Assembly (NCBI GenBank): GCA_002786025.1
Contig: NHNW01000093.1
Span: 1,685 to 65,684 of the forward strand
Length of the DNA stretch: 64,000 bases
Reading direction: 5' to 3'
Source of the DNA: Zasmidium citrigriseum
Taxonomy: Eukaryota; Ascomycota; Dothideomycetes; Mycosphaerellales; Mycosphaerellaceae
Shown: in pieces, positions 12,100 through 24,147 of the stretch
Layout of the letters: every line of letters begins with the position of its first letter
How positions within the stretch are numbered: position 1 is the stretch's first letter
Position numbers and translations under genes: made by a program
The notes under the pieces: generated by a model
What the model was told of the DNA's origin: nothing
Seen by the model: only the letters and a program-made list of their open reading frames with translations
Databases searched by the model: none

Positions 12100-15000
12100 A
12101 AGCGTCGAGAGGCTATAGAGGCTAGTACGGTAGCGGGTACTAGCGGCAGTAGTGTAGGCGTAGTTATTACTAAAGTAGGCGACGACGAAGGGGGCATAGC
12201 GGCTAGTAGACGCGGCTTTTAAGGAAATCGTATATAGAAGTCGGTAACCGTAGCCTCTACGTTAGCGACGTTATCTATAGGTTCCTAGGAAGCCTTATTA
12301 TATCTAGCCTATAGCACCTTATATTTAAAGCGGCGAGAGCGTTTATTGTACCTAGAGTCGACGATGCCTTTAACCGAGTACTCTTCTTCCTTATCGATAA
12401 TAATTAGTAGCGGTAGTTCGTTAGACTAGCTAGGTATAGGCGGTTTAGCGGCGTTAACCGCAGGTATTAGGCGATCGACATAAAACGTTAGCTAGATATC
12501 TATTAACGGTAGTAAGTCAACTTTATATACGTAGGTCGAGATTCGCTTAGTAATCCGGTATAGACCCGTTCGTCGCAGATCTAGCTTCTTAGCTAGCCTA
12601 TTAGTCGATAGACCTTCTAGCGATACGAATACCTTATCCCTAACGGAGTAGTCTAGTAACGCTCTATAGTACTTATTAGCCGATTCCTCTATTTGCGACT
12701 ACGTCTAGTAAAGGGTGTCTTTCGCTCGCTACTCTACGTCTTTTATATACCTAATCTAGTCCGTAGCGTTAGGCGTAGCGGCGGCGGTGTCGCTACTTAG
12801 CTTAATACCTATACGAGGGTAGAAGCTATAATTCGCGTAGAAAGGCGATATATCGATAGCTAAGCTATATACGTTATTGCCTACAAACTCGGCGAGGGGC
12901 AACTAGTCTAACTAGTCGTCTTAATAATAACTTACGAAGGCACGGAGGTAGGCTTCTACTACTAAGTTGAACCGTTTAGTCTAGCCGTCTATCTAAGGGT
13001 AGCGGGCTGTCGACAGCTTAACGTTAATCCCTAATAAACGGTATATATATCGCTAGAAGCGTAACACGAACTAGGCCCCTCTATCCGACGTAATAGAGTT
13101 AGGTAGCCTATAGAGCTTATAGACGTTACTAAGGAAGGCGTAAGCGACTACTTGTACGTTAGCTTCGTTATCGCGGTAGACTATAGGTACTAAGTATCGT
13201 ATCTTAGTTAGTCGATTAACGACGACGAGGATCGAGTCGAACCCCTAGTTACCGCTTAGGGGAAGGCCCGTAATAAAGTCGACTATTAAATGCTACTACT
13301 AGTAGGCTAGCAGCGGTAGAGGGCGTAGTAACCCTTAGCGGCTCTATCGAGACGGTTTCGTTCGAAGGTAGGTATAGTAGTTTGCGATATATCGGGCGAC
13401 GTTAGTACGTATAGGTAACTAGAAGTAATTACGTAAGGTTAACTCGAAGGTTCTATTACGCCTAGGGTAGCCTACGGCCGCGGTATCGTAGTATACTCTT
13501 ACTACTTACGTACGGAGGTTATCGGAGTCTAGTATATAGAGGTAGTCTCGGTAGTATAGTAGGTTACCAACCTAATGGCACTCGCTCGGTAAGACGAGCT
13601 ATTAGCTCTTAGGCGCCTTATCGAGTATACGTAACAGTTTATCTTTACTCTTATCGGCGCTAGCTTACGTAATCCGCTAGCGGAGGTCGTCTACGGAGAG
13701 GACTATTATCTCGTGCAAGGCTAAGTTATAAGGCTTAAGCATTGTCTAATACTAAGCTTACTTGCGAGGATTATCGTTAGTAGGCTAGTTAGTAGACTAG
13801 CGAGTAAGTAAGTCGGGTTTAACGCCTTTGCTGCCTAGACAGTAGGTTATTTAGAAGTGGAACCGGCTAAGGAACTTACTCTAGCGAGCTTAGTGTCTAT
13901 TTAGTTACTTAGTAGATATATAGTACTCGAGGTTACGATAGTTAGTAATTACTCGGACTAGTTCGTTAGTAACTCTACCCTCGAGCTTAGAGCGCTACGC
14001 CTCGAAGGATTTAATAATAGCGAGAAGCTCCTTATTATATATCTCGTAGTTATACTCTACGGGCGTTATCTTCTTACTTATATAGGCGACAGGCTTCTAG
14101 GCTTCTTCCTCGGCGTAATATTGTAAGAGCACGCTAGCGGTAACGTAGTCGAACGCGTTAGTCTCTACTATTACTAGGAGACTAGGGTCGTAGTAAGCTA
14201 GTATAGGCTCGGTCGTAAAGGCTTACTTAAGCGTATCGAGCGCTCGCTAGTAGGCGTTACTCTATTAAAAGACGGGTTTGTAGCTATTAGCGGAGGCGCT
14301 AGTATTAGCGTCTAGTTTCTTCGTAAGTTTAGTAAGCGGCTTAACGATCCGCGAGAAGTCGCGTATAAACCTACGGTAGAAGTTAGTAAACCCGAGTAAC
14401 GCTTATACGTCCTTTACGTTCCTCGGCGACGGCTAGTTAACGATAGCGTTAATCTTTTCCGGGTCTATACGAATGCCTTAGGTAGAGACGATTAATCCTA
14501 GGTACTTAACTTCCGTAACGTAGAACTCCGACTTACTAATATTAGCTTAAAGGCTAGCCTTGTCTAATACCGAGAGGACGAGGTTTAGGTGCCTCTTATA
14601 GTCGGACGTAGACTAAGAATAGACGAGTACGTTATCTAGGTACGCGGTATAGAAGACGTCTAGATAAGGACGTAGGTAGTCGTTAATGTAATATTAGAAG
14701 GATAAGGGAGCATTAGCTAAGCTAAAGGGCATAACGAGATACTCGTATAACCCGTACCTTATCTTAAAGGTAGTCTTCTATTCCTTACCTTCGGCGATCT
14801 AGAGACGATTAAACGCCGAGATAATATCTAGCTTACTAAACACAATAGCTTTACTAAGGCGATTAAGCGTCTCTTAAATTAGCGGTATCGGGTAGCGATT
14901 CTTAATAGTTATCTCGTTAAGCTTACGATAGTTAACGTAGAAGCGAAGGCCCCCGCCTAGCTTCTTAACGAATAGAACTAGCGAGGAGGCTAGTAACGAG

Positions 15001-18000
15001 GAAGCGCGGATAAAGCCCTTCGAAAGGTGCTCCTTAAGGTAGTTACGTAGGACTTCTAGCTCCTTATAGGACATCGAGTATAGCGGTCCATTACCTAGCT
15101 ACTAGCCGTTTAAAGGGATACTATAATCGTATACTCGGTAAGGCGGAAGGTAGTTAGCGTTCCTCTTCGAGAACACGTATAGGTATCGATAATACTAGGT
15201 TAGCAGCTTAGACGTAGGGTTAACGTTCTTCTTCTTAATAGCAATTACTTGTTCGACGTTACGTAGTAACGCTACGAATAATAGGTGCCCCTTAGTACTA
15301 GCGAGCCGTTTAAAGGGCGCTACTCCGATGTAGTAGACATTAATAGAGCGCCTCTAGCCCTTAGATATCGGTTTCTTCGTGTTCTCCTCGAAATTTAGCG
15401 CATTTTCGTGTGTATATCGATTTTTACCCTAACCCTAACCCTAACCCTAACCCTAACTCTAACCCTAAGGGTTAGTAAGGGTATTAAGGACTTTATACTG
15501 TCGAGGGGAGAGGGCGTCGTAGGTAGCTACAAGGTTGCGGGCCCGTTGCGATAGCGTAGGAGCGATTCGTAATAGGTCGCTACCTATTAATAGCAATAGC
15601 GTCCGCGTTCTCGGCGGCGGCGATAAGACTCGTAAAGCTCGCTAGCTCTTACGCTCGTATACGTAGCTACGTATGTTTAGCTCGAACCCTATTAGTATAG
15701 GATCTACTATAAGCGGCGGCGGTAGTTACGACTACGAGGAGGGCTCTAGCCTATACGAGAGCCTAGTAGCGCGAATAAGTTAATAATAAGCGTTACAGCT
15801 AGCGCGGTAGTACTCTAAGTCGAATAAGATAGCGTTATCTTACTAAAGTAGACGAGGGTTATAGCGCTTTAGCTAAGGCATACCTAATATAATAGGGTAG
15901 TAGCCTAGTCGTGTAAGGTAGAAGGATATATACTCGCGGTAACCGTTAACGTCGATAGTAGCTCTAGTAACATATGTAATATCGTTAACTATAGAGCCGT
16001 CGAAGGCTTTAAGGGCACGTAGAGCCGGAAGGCGTTACAAGGGAAGTTAGTACTTATACGCGAAATTAGAGTCTATAAAAGCGAAACTAGTATAGCTATA
16101 GTCTAGTATGTATTAAGAATCTATAGATAATACGATAATATTTAATAATATAACATAAGGCAGTACTAAATAGTCTACGTCCGGAACAAGATTATACTCT
16201 TTCTTTAATACTACTAAACTAATATAGAGGCGTTAAGGTCGTCGTTAAGAGAGCGGCGGCTCCGAGTCGTCGTCGGAGGCTAGTAATACTAGCGAAGGTG
16301 GCTATTAAATATCGATACGCGGCGGAAGGGTTACTAGTTTGCTAGACGTTAATTCTAACGGTAGTAGTCCTCGATCGCGACTTCGATTAAGGACTAGGCT
16401 TTCCCCTACTAGGGTTACTAGCTAACGCTACTATTAACGGACACGCCGCCGTCGTTTAAGAAGATACTAGCGTTATTATTCTCTAGCGGCGTCTATAGGC
16501 GGCCGTCGCTAGCTATTATAGCGACGCGAGTCTTCTACCTAGCCGCCTTACGGACTAGATCCGGATAGGTAGTGTCGCTTATAACGTAGCCGAACTTAAG
16601 ATAATAGCTATAGGTACCCTACTACTAGCGCTACTTACGCTGCTTAGGGGTGTACCGGTTCTAGTTACTAGCGGAAAGGTCTATTAGTATTAGGCCGCTA
16701 GGCGTACTAGAGGCGGCGAGCGGAGTAGTAGAAGGACAGCGATCGTTACCGCTAGGGTTTTAAGGCAGAAACTACCCTTGCTAGTTACGCGGGGGATTAT
16801 TATTACTACTAGCCTACTAGTTAGCCGGCTTGTTACTATTGTTAGGTACGACGGCGTACTAACTATATAGTCCCTTAGTACCTTTCTCTTCCTTAACCTC
16901 CCTAATACGAGCGCGGATATTAGCGTCTTTGATACGGAGCTAGGTATAAAGCTCCTCGTTAGTAAGGAGGTGCTTGTCGTACTAATACGTTATAGCGTCC
17001 TTAAGTTTAGTAGACAATCCTTTCTTAACTTAGTTACGCTCGGCTTCTCCCTCGTATAGGAGAATAGCGTTATACTTGTCGAATTCAATTATATAGTCGC
17101 TAAAAGGACGGTTAAGTTACTTAAGGTTGTTTATAGCTTTCTACGCAACGTTACGTTTATTAGTATAGCTAAACCTTAAAGATAGTTACCTCTTAAAATC
17201 TACAATAGAACTAAAGTTAAAGATAGTACGAACTCTAGTATCGTCCGCGGGGTCTAGCTTAAGATAAGCGGCGAGGAACGTCTTAGCTCGATTAGTAATG
17301 CGGGCGTAGGCGTAGAAGAGTTTCTCTTAGAGGGACGGATACCGATTATAGTTAACGGTTATCTTAAAGGTGTACTCTACGAGCTAGGGACGAAGTTTAT
17401 CGGGGTTACTACCGTATTAGGCAATATCGGCGGTCTTCTCGGATTTGTTAGTCTTCTCGGAAGAACTACGTCGGCTATCGAGTAACTAGCGCTATACGTC
17501 GAGGAGTTAATTCTATAAGCGCATAATTTCGTCGTTGTTACTAGCCGCGCCGACAGAGTTTATCTATAGTAGAGCCTTTAGCCGAACGATCTCCTACTAT
17601 AACTAGGTAAGCTCCTATTAGACTTAATAGAGCGTAGATTAGAGAGGTCTAAGGCGGTTAACTTCGAGCTAGGCGGCGGTAAGCTAGTCCTCGACATAGC
17701 TTATCTAATCTTGTATATAGGTAATAGCCTACTCGGCGACAACCTAAGCGCTCTTAGCCTCCTATACCTCTCTGTCTAGCTCTAGCGCGAGGTTCTCGCG
17801 TACTTTAAGCTAGTTGTATATCTACTACTAGTTGTCGTCTTCCGACTAGTTAGCTAAGCCATTCTTAAACTCTTTAACCGAGTAGGGAATCTTAGTACTA
17901 CTATGTTTCTTAAGGCGCTCGTCGAGGACTAGCCTAGCGCTCTACTAGGAGTATTACGAGGAGTAGTACAAGGTAGGTTAAGAGCGGTTCGAGTGCTAGC

Positions 18001-18200
18001 TATAGTAAGAGCGTTAAGAGGACCCTCGTAATAGAGGAATAGTAGTATCTCGGCGCGAGGAGGACGGTTTAGGATCTATTATAGGTAAGGACGTAATTCG
18101 CTCGGTTTAAATAAAGGTTTAATAGACAAGGTATCGATAGACTCGAGTAGCTCGGTTAGACTCGATAGCGCTACGCTAGTCCTTTCGTTAACGCTTAAGG
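12100..18200 (-). pseudogene. Decayed gag-pol of the gypsy element
   Basis: Minus-strand relic. A 66-codon piece at 15,074-14,874 is still open and shows the gypsy RT start: a [13 protein letters not shown] stretch, VLFVKK, then [20 protein letters not shown] and YPIPLI. Near 13,281-13,259 the integrase motif VDFITGLP is intact, followed by a coherent integrase and tail frame down to about 12,400. A knuckle-like segment is seen near 16,600. Stops at Gln and Trp positions and Tyr for His or Cys are typical of RIP. No part can make a full product. Confidence 0.85.
15427..15474 (+). repeat. Interstitial telomeric repeat array (CCCTAA)n
   Basis: Six perfect CCCTAA units (15,427-15,462), one CTCTAA variant, one more CCCTAA, then an inverted GGGTTAG. 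It lies in the pol region between the protease/linker and the reverse transcriptase of the gypsy element. TTAGGG is the usual telomere unit of filamentous fungi. The order CCCTAA then GGGTTA is the reverse of a telomere-telomere fusion junction, so an insertion during break repair is more likely. Confidence 0.9.
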
Positions 18201-18270
18201 AATACTAATACGACGGCGGACGGCTAATAGGCGGTTACGACCGCTAGGCCTTCTAGTAGACGCGCTATAC

Positions 18271-18461
18271 TATTAGGAAACGATTAAAGTAACTTAATAT
18301 AGCTAATCTATTTTAATAGCGCGTAAGGAAGGAAGTCTATCTACGAAGTCGAGACGAAACGAAATAAGGTTCGTAGGTCACGTGACCCGGGTCACGTGAC
18401 TCGATGTGTGCCTCAGGCATCAACAAGAAAGGCTAGCTGTAAAGGAGCTTAATCCGTAACA
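18271..18461 (-). repeat. 5' LTR of the gypsy element (right copy)
   Basis: 191 bp, the partner of 11,828-12,018. The five differing positions here are 18,375, 18,414, 18,421, 18,435 and 18,439. At two of them (18,375 and 18,435) this copy has the mutated base; at the other three it keeps the original. Confidence 0.92.
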
Positions 18462-18466
18462 CTTTA
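18462..18466. repeat. Target site duplication, right (CTTTA)
   Basis: The same five bases as 11,823-11,827, directly after the right LTR. Confidence 0.85.
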
Positions 18467-20630
18467 CTACTACCGCCTTCGTACTTAGCGAGTATATCTT
18501 TAGCTACTCTATATACCTCCCTAAGTTCCTAATTACTCTAATCGAAGATAGCCCGATATATTTATTAGTATAAGTCGTTATTACCCTTAAGGAAAGCGAC
18601 CTATATATTACGTCCCTAATACTAAGGTTTAGTATTAAACTTAATCGATTTACTACGACGCGCGGGTGCTATAATCGACTATAGCGGATATCGACGGGAT
18701 AGGTAGGCGCTAGACTATATTCTAGTTAGTATTAACCGAGATTACGGTACTAGAGATATAAGTAGTAAAATATACGAGCCTAGAAGTTTCCCTATACTAG
18801 CGGCGCGAGTACTTATAAGATATAAAGAAGAAGAGATTAGGGTAATACTATCGCCGTAATTTAAAGACGTTCTCGCGAAGACAATAATATAGCGATATAG
18901 CTACTCGTTATATAATACGAGCGAGGCGACGGTAGCGGTTATATAGCCGATAGTTATTTTGTTTTAACTATATAGCTCCTACTTCGAGGACGAAAGCGGG
19001 AGCGAGGTATACTAAGACTAGTACGCGTAGCGCGAAGAGTACGAAGTGCGTATAGCGCCGTATTAGAAAGTAAGTAGACGCCGCGCGAAGTAATAGCGCG
19101 CCGCCGTTACTTCTTCTATACGTACGGTAAGCTAAACTAAAGCGATAGCTAGCTTAGCGCTAAGATTAGCTAAATTCCTAAAGCGCTAGCGATAAGATCG
19201 AGGTATATACTAGTCTACTAACTAAGGGATAGCGTGGGAGTATATAACCGTTCTCTTATAAACCTCGAGGGATTTTAGGAGACATAATCGCTAGTATCCT
19301 GTTACTATACTAGCCGCTAAAGATAGCCGTATCTAAGTCTATTTTATAAAGCCGAAGTAGATACTAGCCTACGTAGATATGTTTATATCCTCGCTCTTTA
19401 GTAAGACTCTACCGTATACTATCTAAAATCGCTTCCGTATATCGTTCTTTTCGCCGTCTTAGTATAACTCTAGTAAGATATAGGTTTTGTACTCGAAGGC
19501 GGGTATAAGTATTAATAAAGAAGGTATTAGCTACGGTTATTATATATAGCGCGTCTACGAAGGACGTAATATTATTACTAAGTATAAACGGTCCGCCTAC
19601 GGTAAAAGCCCCGATTAGACGATATTAACCCTAAGAAACCCTTAGGGTTAGTAGAAATTACTCTAATCGAAGAGACTACCCTATCTATAGTCGAGTCTAA
19701 AGGGATATACCCGTCTTTTTATATTAGGGTAGTATAAAAAACGTAGCCTATTAATATCGGTAGCCTTATTACGCCTATAAACGTTAGTCTCTATAAGTTG
19801 TAGGCGTTTAATCTATAGTACTACGCTTTTAAATATATAGATTGTTTTAACTCTTTCGAATATACTATACTAAAAAGATTAGTTAGGCGTAAAGAGTATA
19901 TAAAAAGTAGTACGTTAAAGAGGATAGATAGGCTAAAGAGAACGTAAAAAGATAGTGCTTATAGAGCTTCTTCCGGATACGACCCTTCTTTCCCTCCTCG
20001 CCCTTATCTATAGTTTAGGGGTAGACTTAGGGGGGTTTGCGCTTACTTAGCCTAGAACTACTACCTATATAGCGATACTAGTACTAGAGTAGCTACGCGC
20101 CCTTCCGAGACTCTACCCCCTACTATATTAGGCTACTAGGTCCTTTTATTAGTAGAAGGCGAGGTTATTAAGGTTATATACATAGTAAATAGTAGTACTT
20201 AAATCGTTTAATATCGTTCGTCGTTTAAGTCTATTAATCGTTTAGCTTACGTCGTTACTCTAGCCTTAACCTAGTACGACTTCTAGCCTTTCTAACCTTC
20301 TAGCCTTTCCTATAAGAAGGGAAGGTACCGAAGGGTTTAAGTATATATATATATTCGCGGTCCCTCGTCTACTAATTAGACTACGAGGATATATCGATAA
20401 ATACGAGCGTCTAGTAACTTAGATACTCTAAGCCTCTTATAGTCGATTATTCGTTTCGTCGATATAGATAGACTTATTAAAATAGTTATACTAGCGCCCG
20501 GAGCTACGAGACTATAAGGTACCTATTAACGAAACGTATAACTGACTACAAGAGGTATAGTAGGTTAGAGTTACCGAACGCTCGTATTTCGAGAGTATCG
20601 CCGTAGGCTAATAGTCTTTCTTTTTGCCTT
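18467..20630 (-). mobile_element. SNF2-helicase-bearing repeat element, copy B, right part
   Basis: Resumes collinearity with copy A where the left part was cut (about 4,500 of A). It runs to the shared end near 20,630, where both copies show a CTTTCTTTTT stretch and then diverge completely. It includes the shared ACTAAGGGATAGCGT anchor at 19,221 and the stem-loop at 20,433-20,555. A telomere-like 10-bp inverted pair (19,626-19,635 and 19,641-19,650) lies inside. Confidence 0.6.
20433..20555. repeat. Stem-loop near the right end of copy B
   Basis: Arms 20,433-20,458 and 20,530-20,555 (26 bp each) are inverted copies with a few mismatches. This is the homologue of the stem-loop at 6,478-6,600, at the same distance from the element end. 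Confidence 0.6.
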
Positions 20631-21559
20631 CCAACTACTTAGTACTATTTATTTTTGGATAATACTAAGTTAGCAAGTTATACGGAGCGAAGTAAGACGA
20701 TTGCTATCGAGAGAACTAATAAGTAGATAATTTAAATAAACACTCGTTTAAGCTAGATCCCTTTTATATATAGAGTAGTATACTATATTAGATTATTATC
20801 TACCGTAGCGAGCTTATCTTCGGCACTAGCTTAAAACTATTGTAACCCTTTCGAACTATAAATGCCTAAAGCTAATTAATTACGCCTTCGAGTATAGTAA
20901 CCCTTATCTATAAAGCGCGGAATTCCGTAATATTAACCTCGTTTAGCCGTTCCACCTCGATAACCGAAGACGACGTAGGCGAGTTATTAATAATAGCGTA
21001 GTAGGGACGTAGTTATAGAGTCTTCCTACCTCTTATATAAACTCGACGGAGGGACGGCGGAGTAATACTTCGTCGTAGGCGAACTAGAGTAGCTATCTTA
21101 ACTATAGTAGGAGTTAGGTTACTATTAGACTCTAAACTAAGTAAATCTACGACCCGAGCGTTAGTATATTAATACTAGTAATATATTAGTTTAATTATGT
21201 CTCGTATTAAGTATTTAAACTCGATATATAACTTACTAGTATAATAAAGGGTCGTTTAGACAGATAATACGAATATTAGTACTAAGCTAGTATAGGTGTT
21301 AAGGGAGAAGATAGATAGCGCGCTATAAAGTTCGAGCTTAACGCGGCGTATAGGCCGCGTAAACGCGAGTTTACGCGGGGATTCGCGCTAAAACTCGACA
21401 CTAGTCCTATTTAAGTAGAGGTAAACAATATATATCCGCGCGATCCTATTCTATAATAAGCTCTTACTCGCGCCTAATACTACCTCTTCTACGTCCTCTA
21501 CTTACTACTCGATTCCCTTCCTAGCTAACCCTATTATTTACTATATAAGCGTTAATAGC
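20631..21559. other. Less mutated spacer, nothing identified
   Basis: Directly after the end of copy B the sequence regains some CA and TG dinucleotides (for example 20,640-20,700), then becomes RIP-like again. No open frame or repeat arms were recognised. Confidence 0.4.
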
Positions 21560-21579
21560 CGTAGCTCGTCTATAATATA

Positions 21580-23620
21580 TAATAGCTAATACCTTACTCC
21601 GTATTATCTACTCCGACGACTCTAACGACTACGTCGACGACGAATTATTCGTCGACGACGGAAGAGACTCTAACATTAACGACGAGTTAGAGAGTAAAAG
21701 CGAGGACGAGCTTGTCTATAGTCGTATCGCCCCTATAGTCCGAGTAACTAACGTCTATATATATTAGTAACTAGCTTATTAGCGTACGACTAATCGAATT
21801 ATAGGTACACGAAGGTTATAGTCGACAGAAGCGTAAGTATTAGTCTTCCAGACGGTTATCTCGCCTAGCTAATATATAATACTCGTAACGAGACGGCCTA
21901 AGAATAAAGAAATATAAGGCTAGCGGTCGTAACTAGTATTTATCGTAAAGTAGCGTTCTATCTACGGATACCGTAGTACTATTAACCGCGACTAGTTAAA
22001 AGACACGTAAATAGCGTCTAGAGCTCTACTAGTAATATATCTACGACGAGGTTTAGATAGAGTTATATACTACTCTTCTCCGAGGCGAATAGGGCTTCAA
22101 CACTATAATAGTACTACTCGAAAACGACGTTAACTTTATTAATATAATCGTTTAATAATAGTAAGATATCCGGAATACTAAGGCTAAGATCGAAGGTAAT
22201 ATCGAATAGATACCAAAGAAGCTAGATAGTAAATATATAGTTACGGTATATTTAATATCGCTACTATAGTATAGAACTAACGACACATAAACCTAGTTTC
22301 GAGATAGGATACGTTAGTGTCGGAATAACGTAAACGACAAGATTAAAGATAGGATACTTACTAAGGCCGTATTTCGAGAAAAGACTCTAGTACAATAAGA
22401 ATAGGTAGCAAAGTAGCTAGATAATAGCGCCTCGTTCGAATACCTACCTAGAAAACCGGTATATATAGCTACCGATATAGTAGGGCCTACTAATAGAAGT
22501 AATAGTAAGCTCGATATTTAACGCCGCTAATTATCGACTACATTAATTATACTTTCTATTTAGGTAAGGGCATCGGCGACCGAATCTATACCTAGCTACA
22601 ATAGTAAACTATTAACGAGTTTATACTACTATCGGTCGTTACGACGATATATATCTAGTTACGGAGGTTTAAGCGTAGCCCTACGCGTCCGATTACAAAA
22701 GGTGTCGTATAGGAGAAGTTTAACTTAAGTAAGGCTAATATCTATTTAGTAATAAAGAGAAACAGATAGAATATATACCCTACCTAGTAGAGATAGACGA
22801 TCTTAGCCGAGGTAACAAGGCGAGTCTTTAGTAAGGTAGACGCGGATATTTACGAATAGGAAGAAGGCGATATCGACTACGCTGCTATCTAGCGGGCGAC
22901 TACTCTCGATACCCTTAACGACTTCCTTAGTACGGACTAAGAAGTCGACTAAGCCCCGCCGACGGTATTAGAGATAACCGCCTAGGGTAAGCTACCTCGA
23001 ACGATTAGATAGTATAAGGCTAATATAAACTCTTATTCCGATAGCCGATTTAACTAAGGCGATTCCTACTAGACGAGGTTCTTCCGTAGACGACGACGAT
23101 AGCGGCTACTCTAGCTAACTCGACGGATCGTTACTAAGTAACCTATTAGAACTCGATAGCCTAGATCTAGAGTCCCTATTACTAGTATCTACCGTCGGAG
23201 TATAGCTATCGGCTAAGGGCCCGGTTAAACCCTTAACGCCGACTATAATAATAGCGGAACGGGCATATTAAGAATAGCGGTTAGTATACTATACCCGACG
23301 TAACACCTATAACGTTAATAAGATATATATATAGATCTATCTAGCTAAACGTCCGGAAGCTCGGCTTATAGGAAGAGATTAAAGGGGAAGTAAAGGCCTA
23401 AATTAGTAATCTAGAAGGGTAGTATCTATAGCACTTTAAGGGGTTTTAGCGAGTAAAGACGGGGCGTTCGAAGATAGTATAGGGCGAGACGGTATTCGAT
23501 AATAGGACTATAAGTAGGCTAAAGGAAAGGATTACTATAAAGGAGGTAGGAACGCCGTTATCTATCGTTATATATTAGGTATAGATAGACGGATAAGGGG
23601 ATACGGACGTATTATCTAGG
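21580..23620 (+). pseudogene. RIP-decayed gene with acidic N-terminus, unidentified
   Basis: From about 21,600 a plus-strand frame reads YSDDSNDYVDDELFVDD and continues acidic and Ser/Asp-rich for about 45 codons. It then goes on as a plausible basic protein with TAA/TAG stops at likely Gln or Trp codons to at least 22,130. Beyond that the frame is hard to follow, though stretches up to about 23,600 still look coding. I do not recognise the protein. It could be a transposon-encoded protein or a captured gene. Confidence 0.35.
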
Positions 23621-24098
23621 TTAGTTACTTCTAATTAAACGTATATAGTATATAATATTATAATAATCGTTAACTAGTTTTAATCGATTATTACAACTCC
23701 TACGAGCTAATACTATAAGTTAGAGCCTTTAAGAGTCGGACGAGTATTAACGATACGAAACAATCTATATAATACGTATCGCTCTAAGAATATCGACATT
23801 ACGCCGCGCTAACTATACGTATAACGCGGCGTTAAACCCTTTACGCCGCGTAATAGCTATATCCTCCTACTTATAATAGATCTACTACTTCTATACGAAC
23901 GTATAGTTAACGGCGTAGTATACGGACGATTACCGCGGCGTAATATTATATTTCCGGCCGTATACTATAACTACGGCGAGCTAAGGAGACTAACTAATTT
24001 CTACACTTACGTAAGGCATACTAAGCAGCTTAGGCGCGGAAAAAAACGAGCCTAAGCAGCTCGGGGTCTAGTAAGGGACCTAAGCTAAGTAAGGAGAG

Positions 24099-24147
24099 CG
24101 AGCGAGTTAAGTACGGCTAAGCGGCTTAGCTATACTTAGCTCGCTCG
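24099..24147. repeat. Imperfect 49-bp palindrome
   Basis: Arms 24,099-24,122 and 24,124-24,147 match at 21 of 24 positions around a single base. All three mismatches are C/T or G/A, as RIP would leave. Nearby bases keep a few CA/TG, for example in AAGCAGCTTAGG. Confidence 0.55.

Larger units (their letters stand above)
11828..18461 (-). mobile_element. Full-length Ty3/gypsy LTR retrotransposon (RIP-inactivated)
   Basis: 6,634 bp bounded by 191-bp direct LTRs and a CTTTA target duplication. On the minus strand each LTR starts TGTTACGG and ends in AATA, most likely an original ACA end changed by RIP. A polypurine tract abuts the 3' LTR. Domain relics on the minus strand run from protease/linker to reverse transcriptase (about 15,080-14,870) to integrase (about 13,800-12,500), the gypsy order. 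The element sits inside copy B of the helicase element, so it arrived later. It keeps more CA/TG than its host, in line with fewer RIP rounds. Confidence 0.92.

Noticed and set aside
14874..15074. Open 66-codon RT fragment as a functional gene
   Set aside because: It is only the start of a reverse transcriptase inside a RIP-killed element; flanking frame is full of stops.
15427..15480. Telomere-telomere fusion or chromosome end
   Set aside because: Unit order is CCCTAA then GGGTTA, the reverse of a fusion junction, and the array is embedded in a complete retrotransposon with intact flanking duplications.
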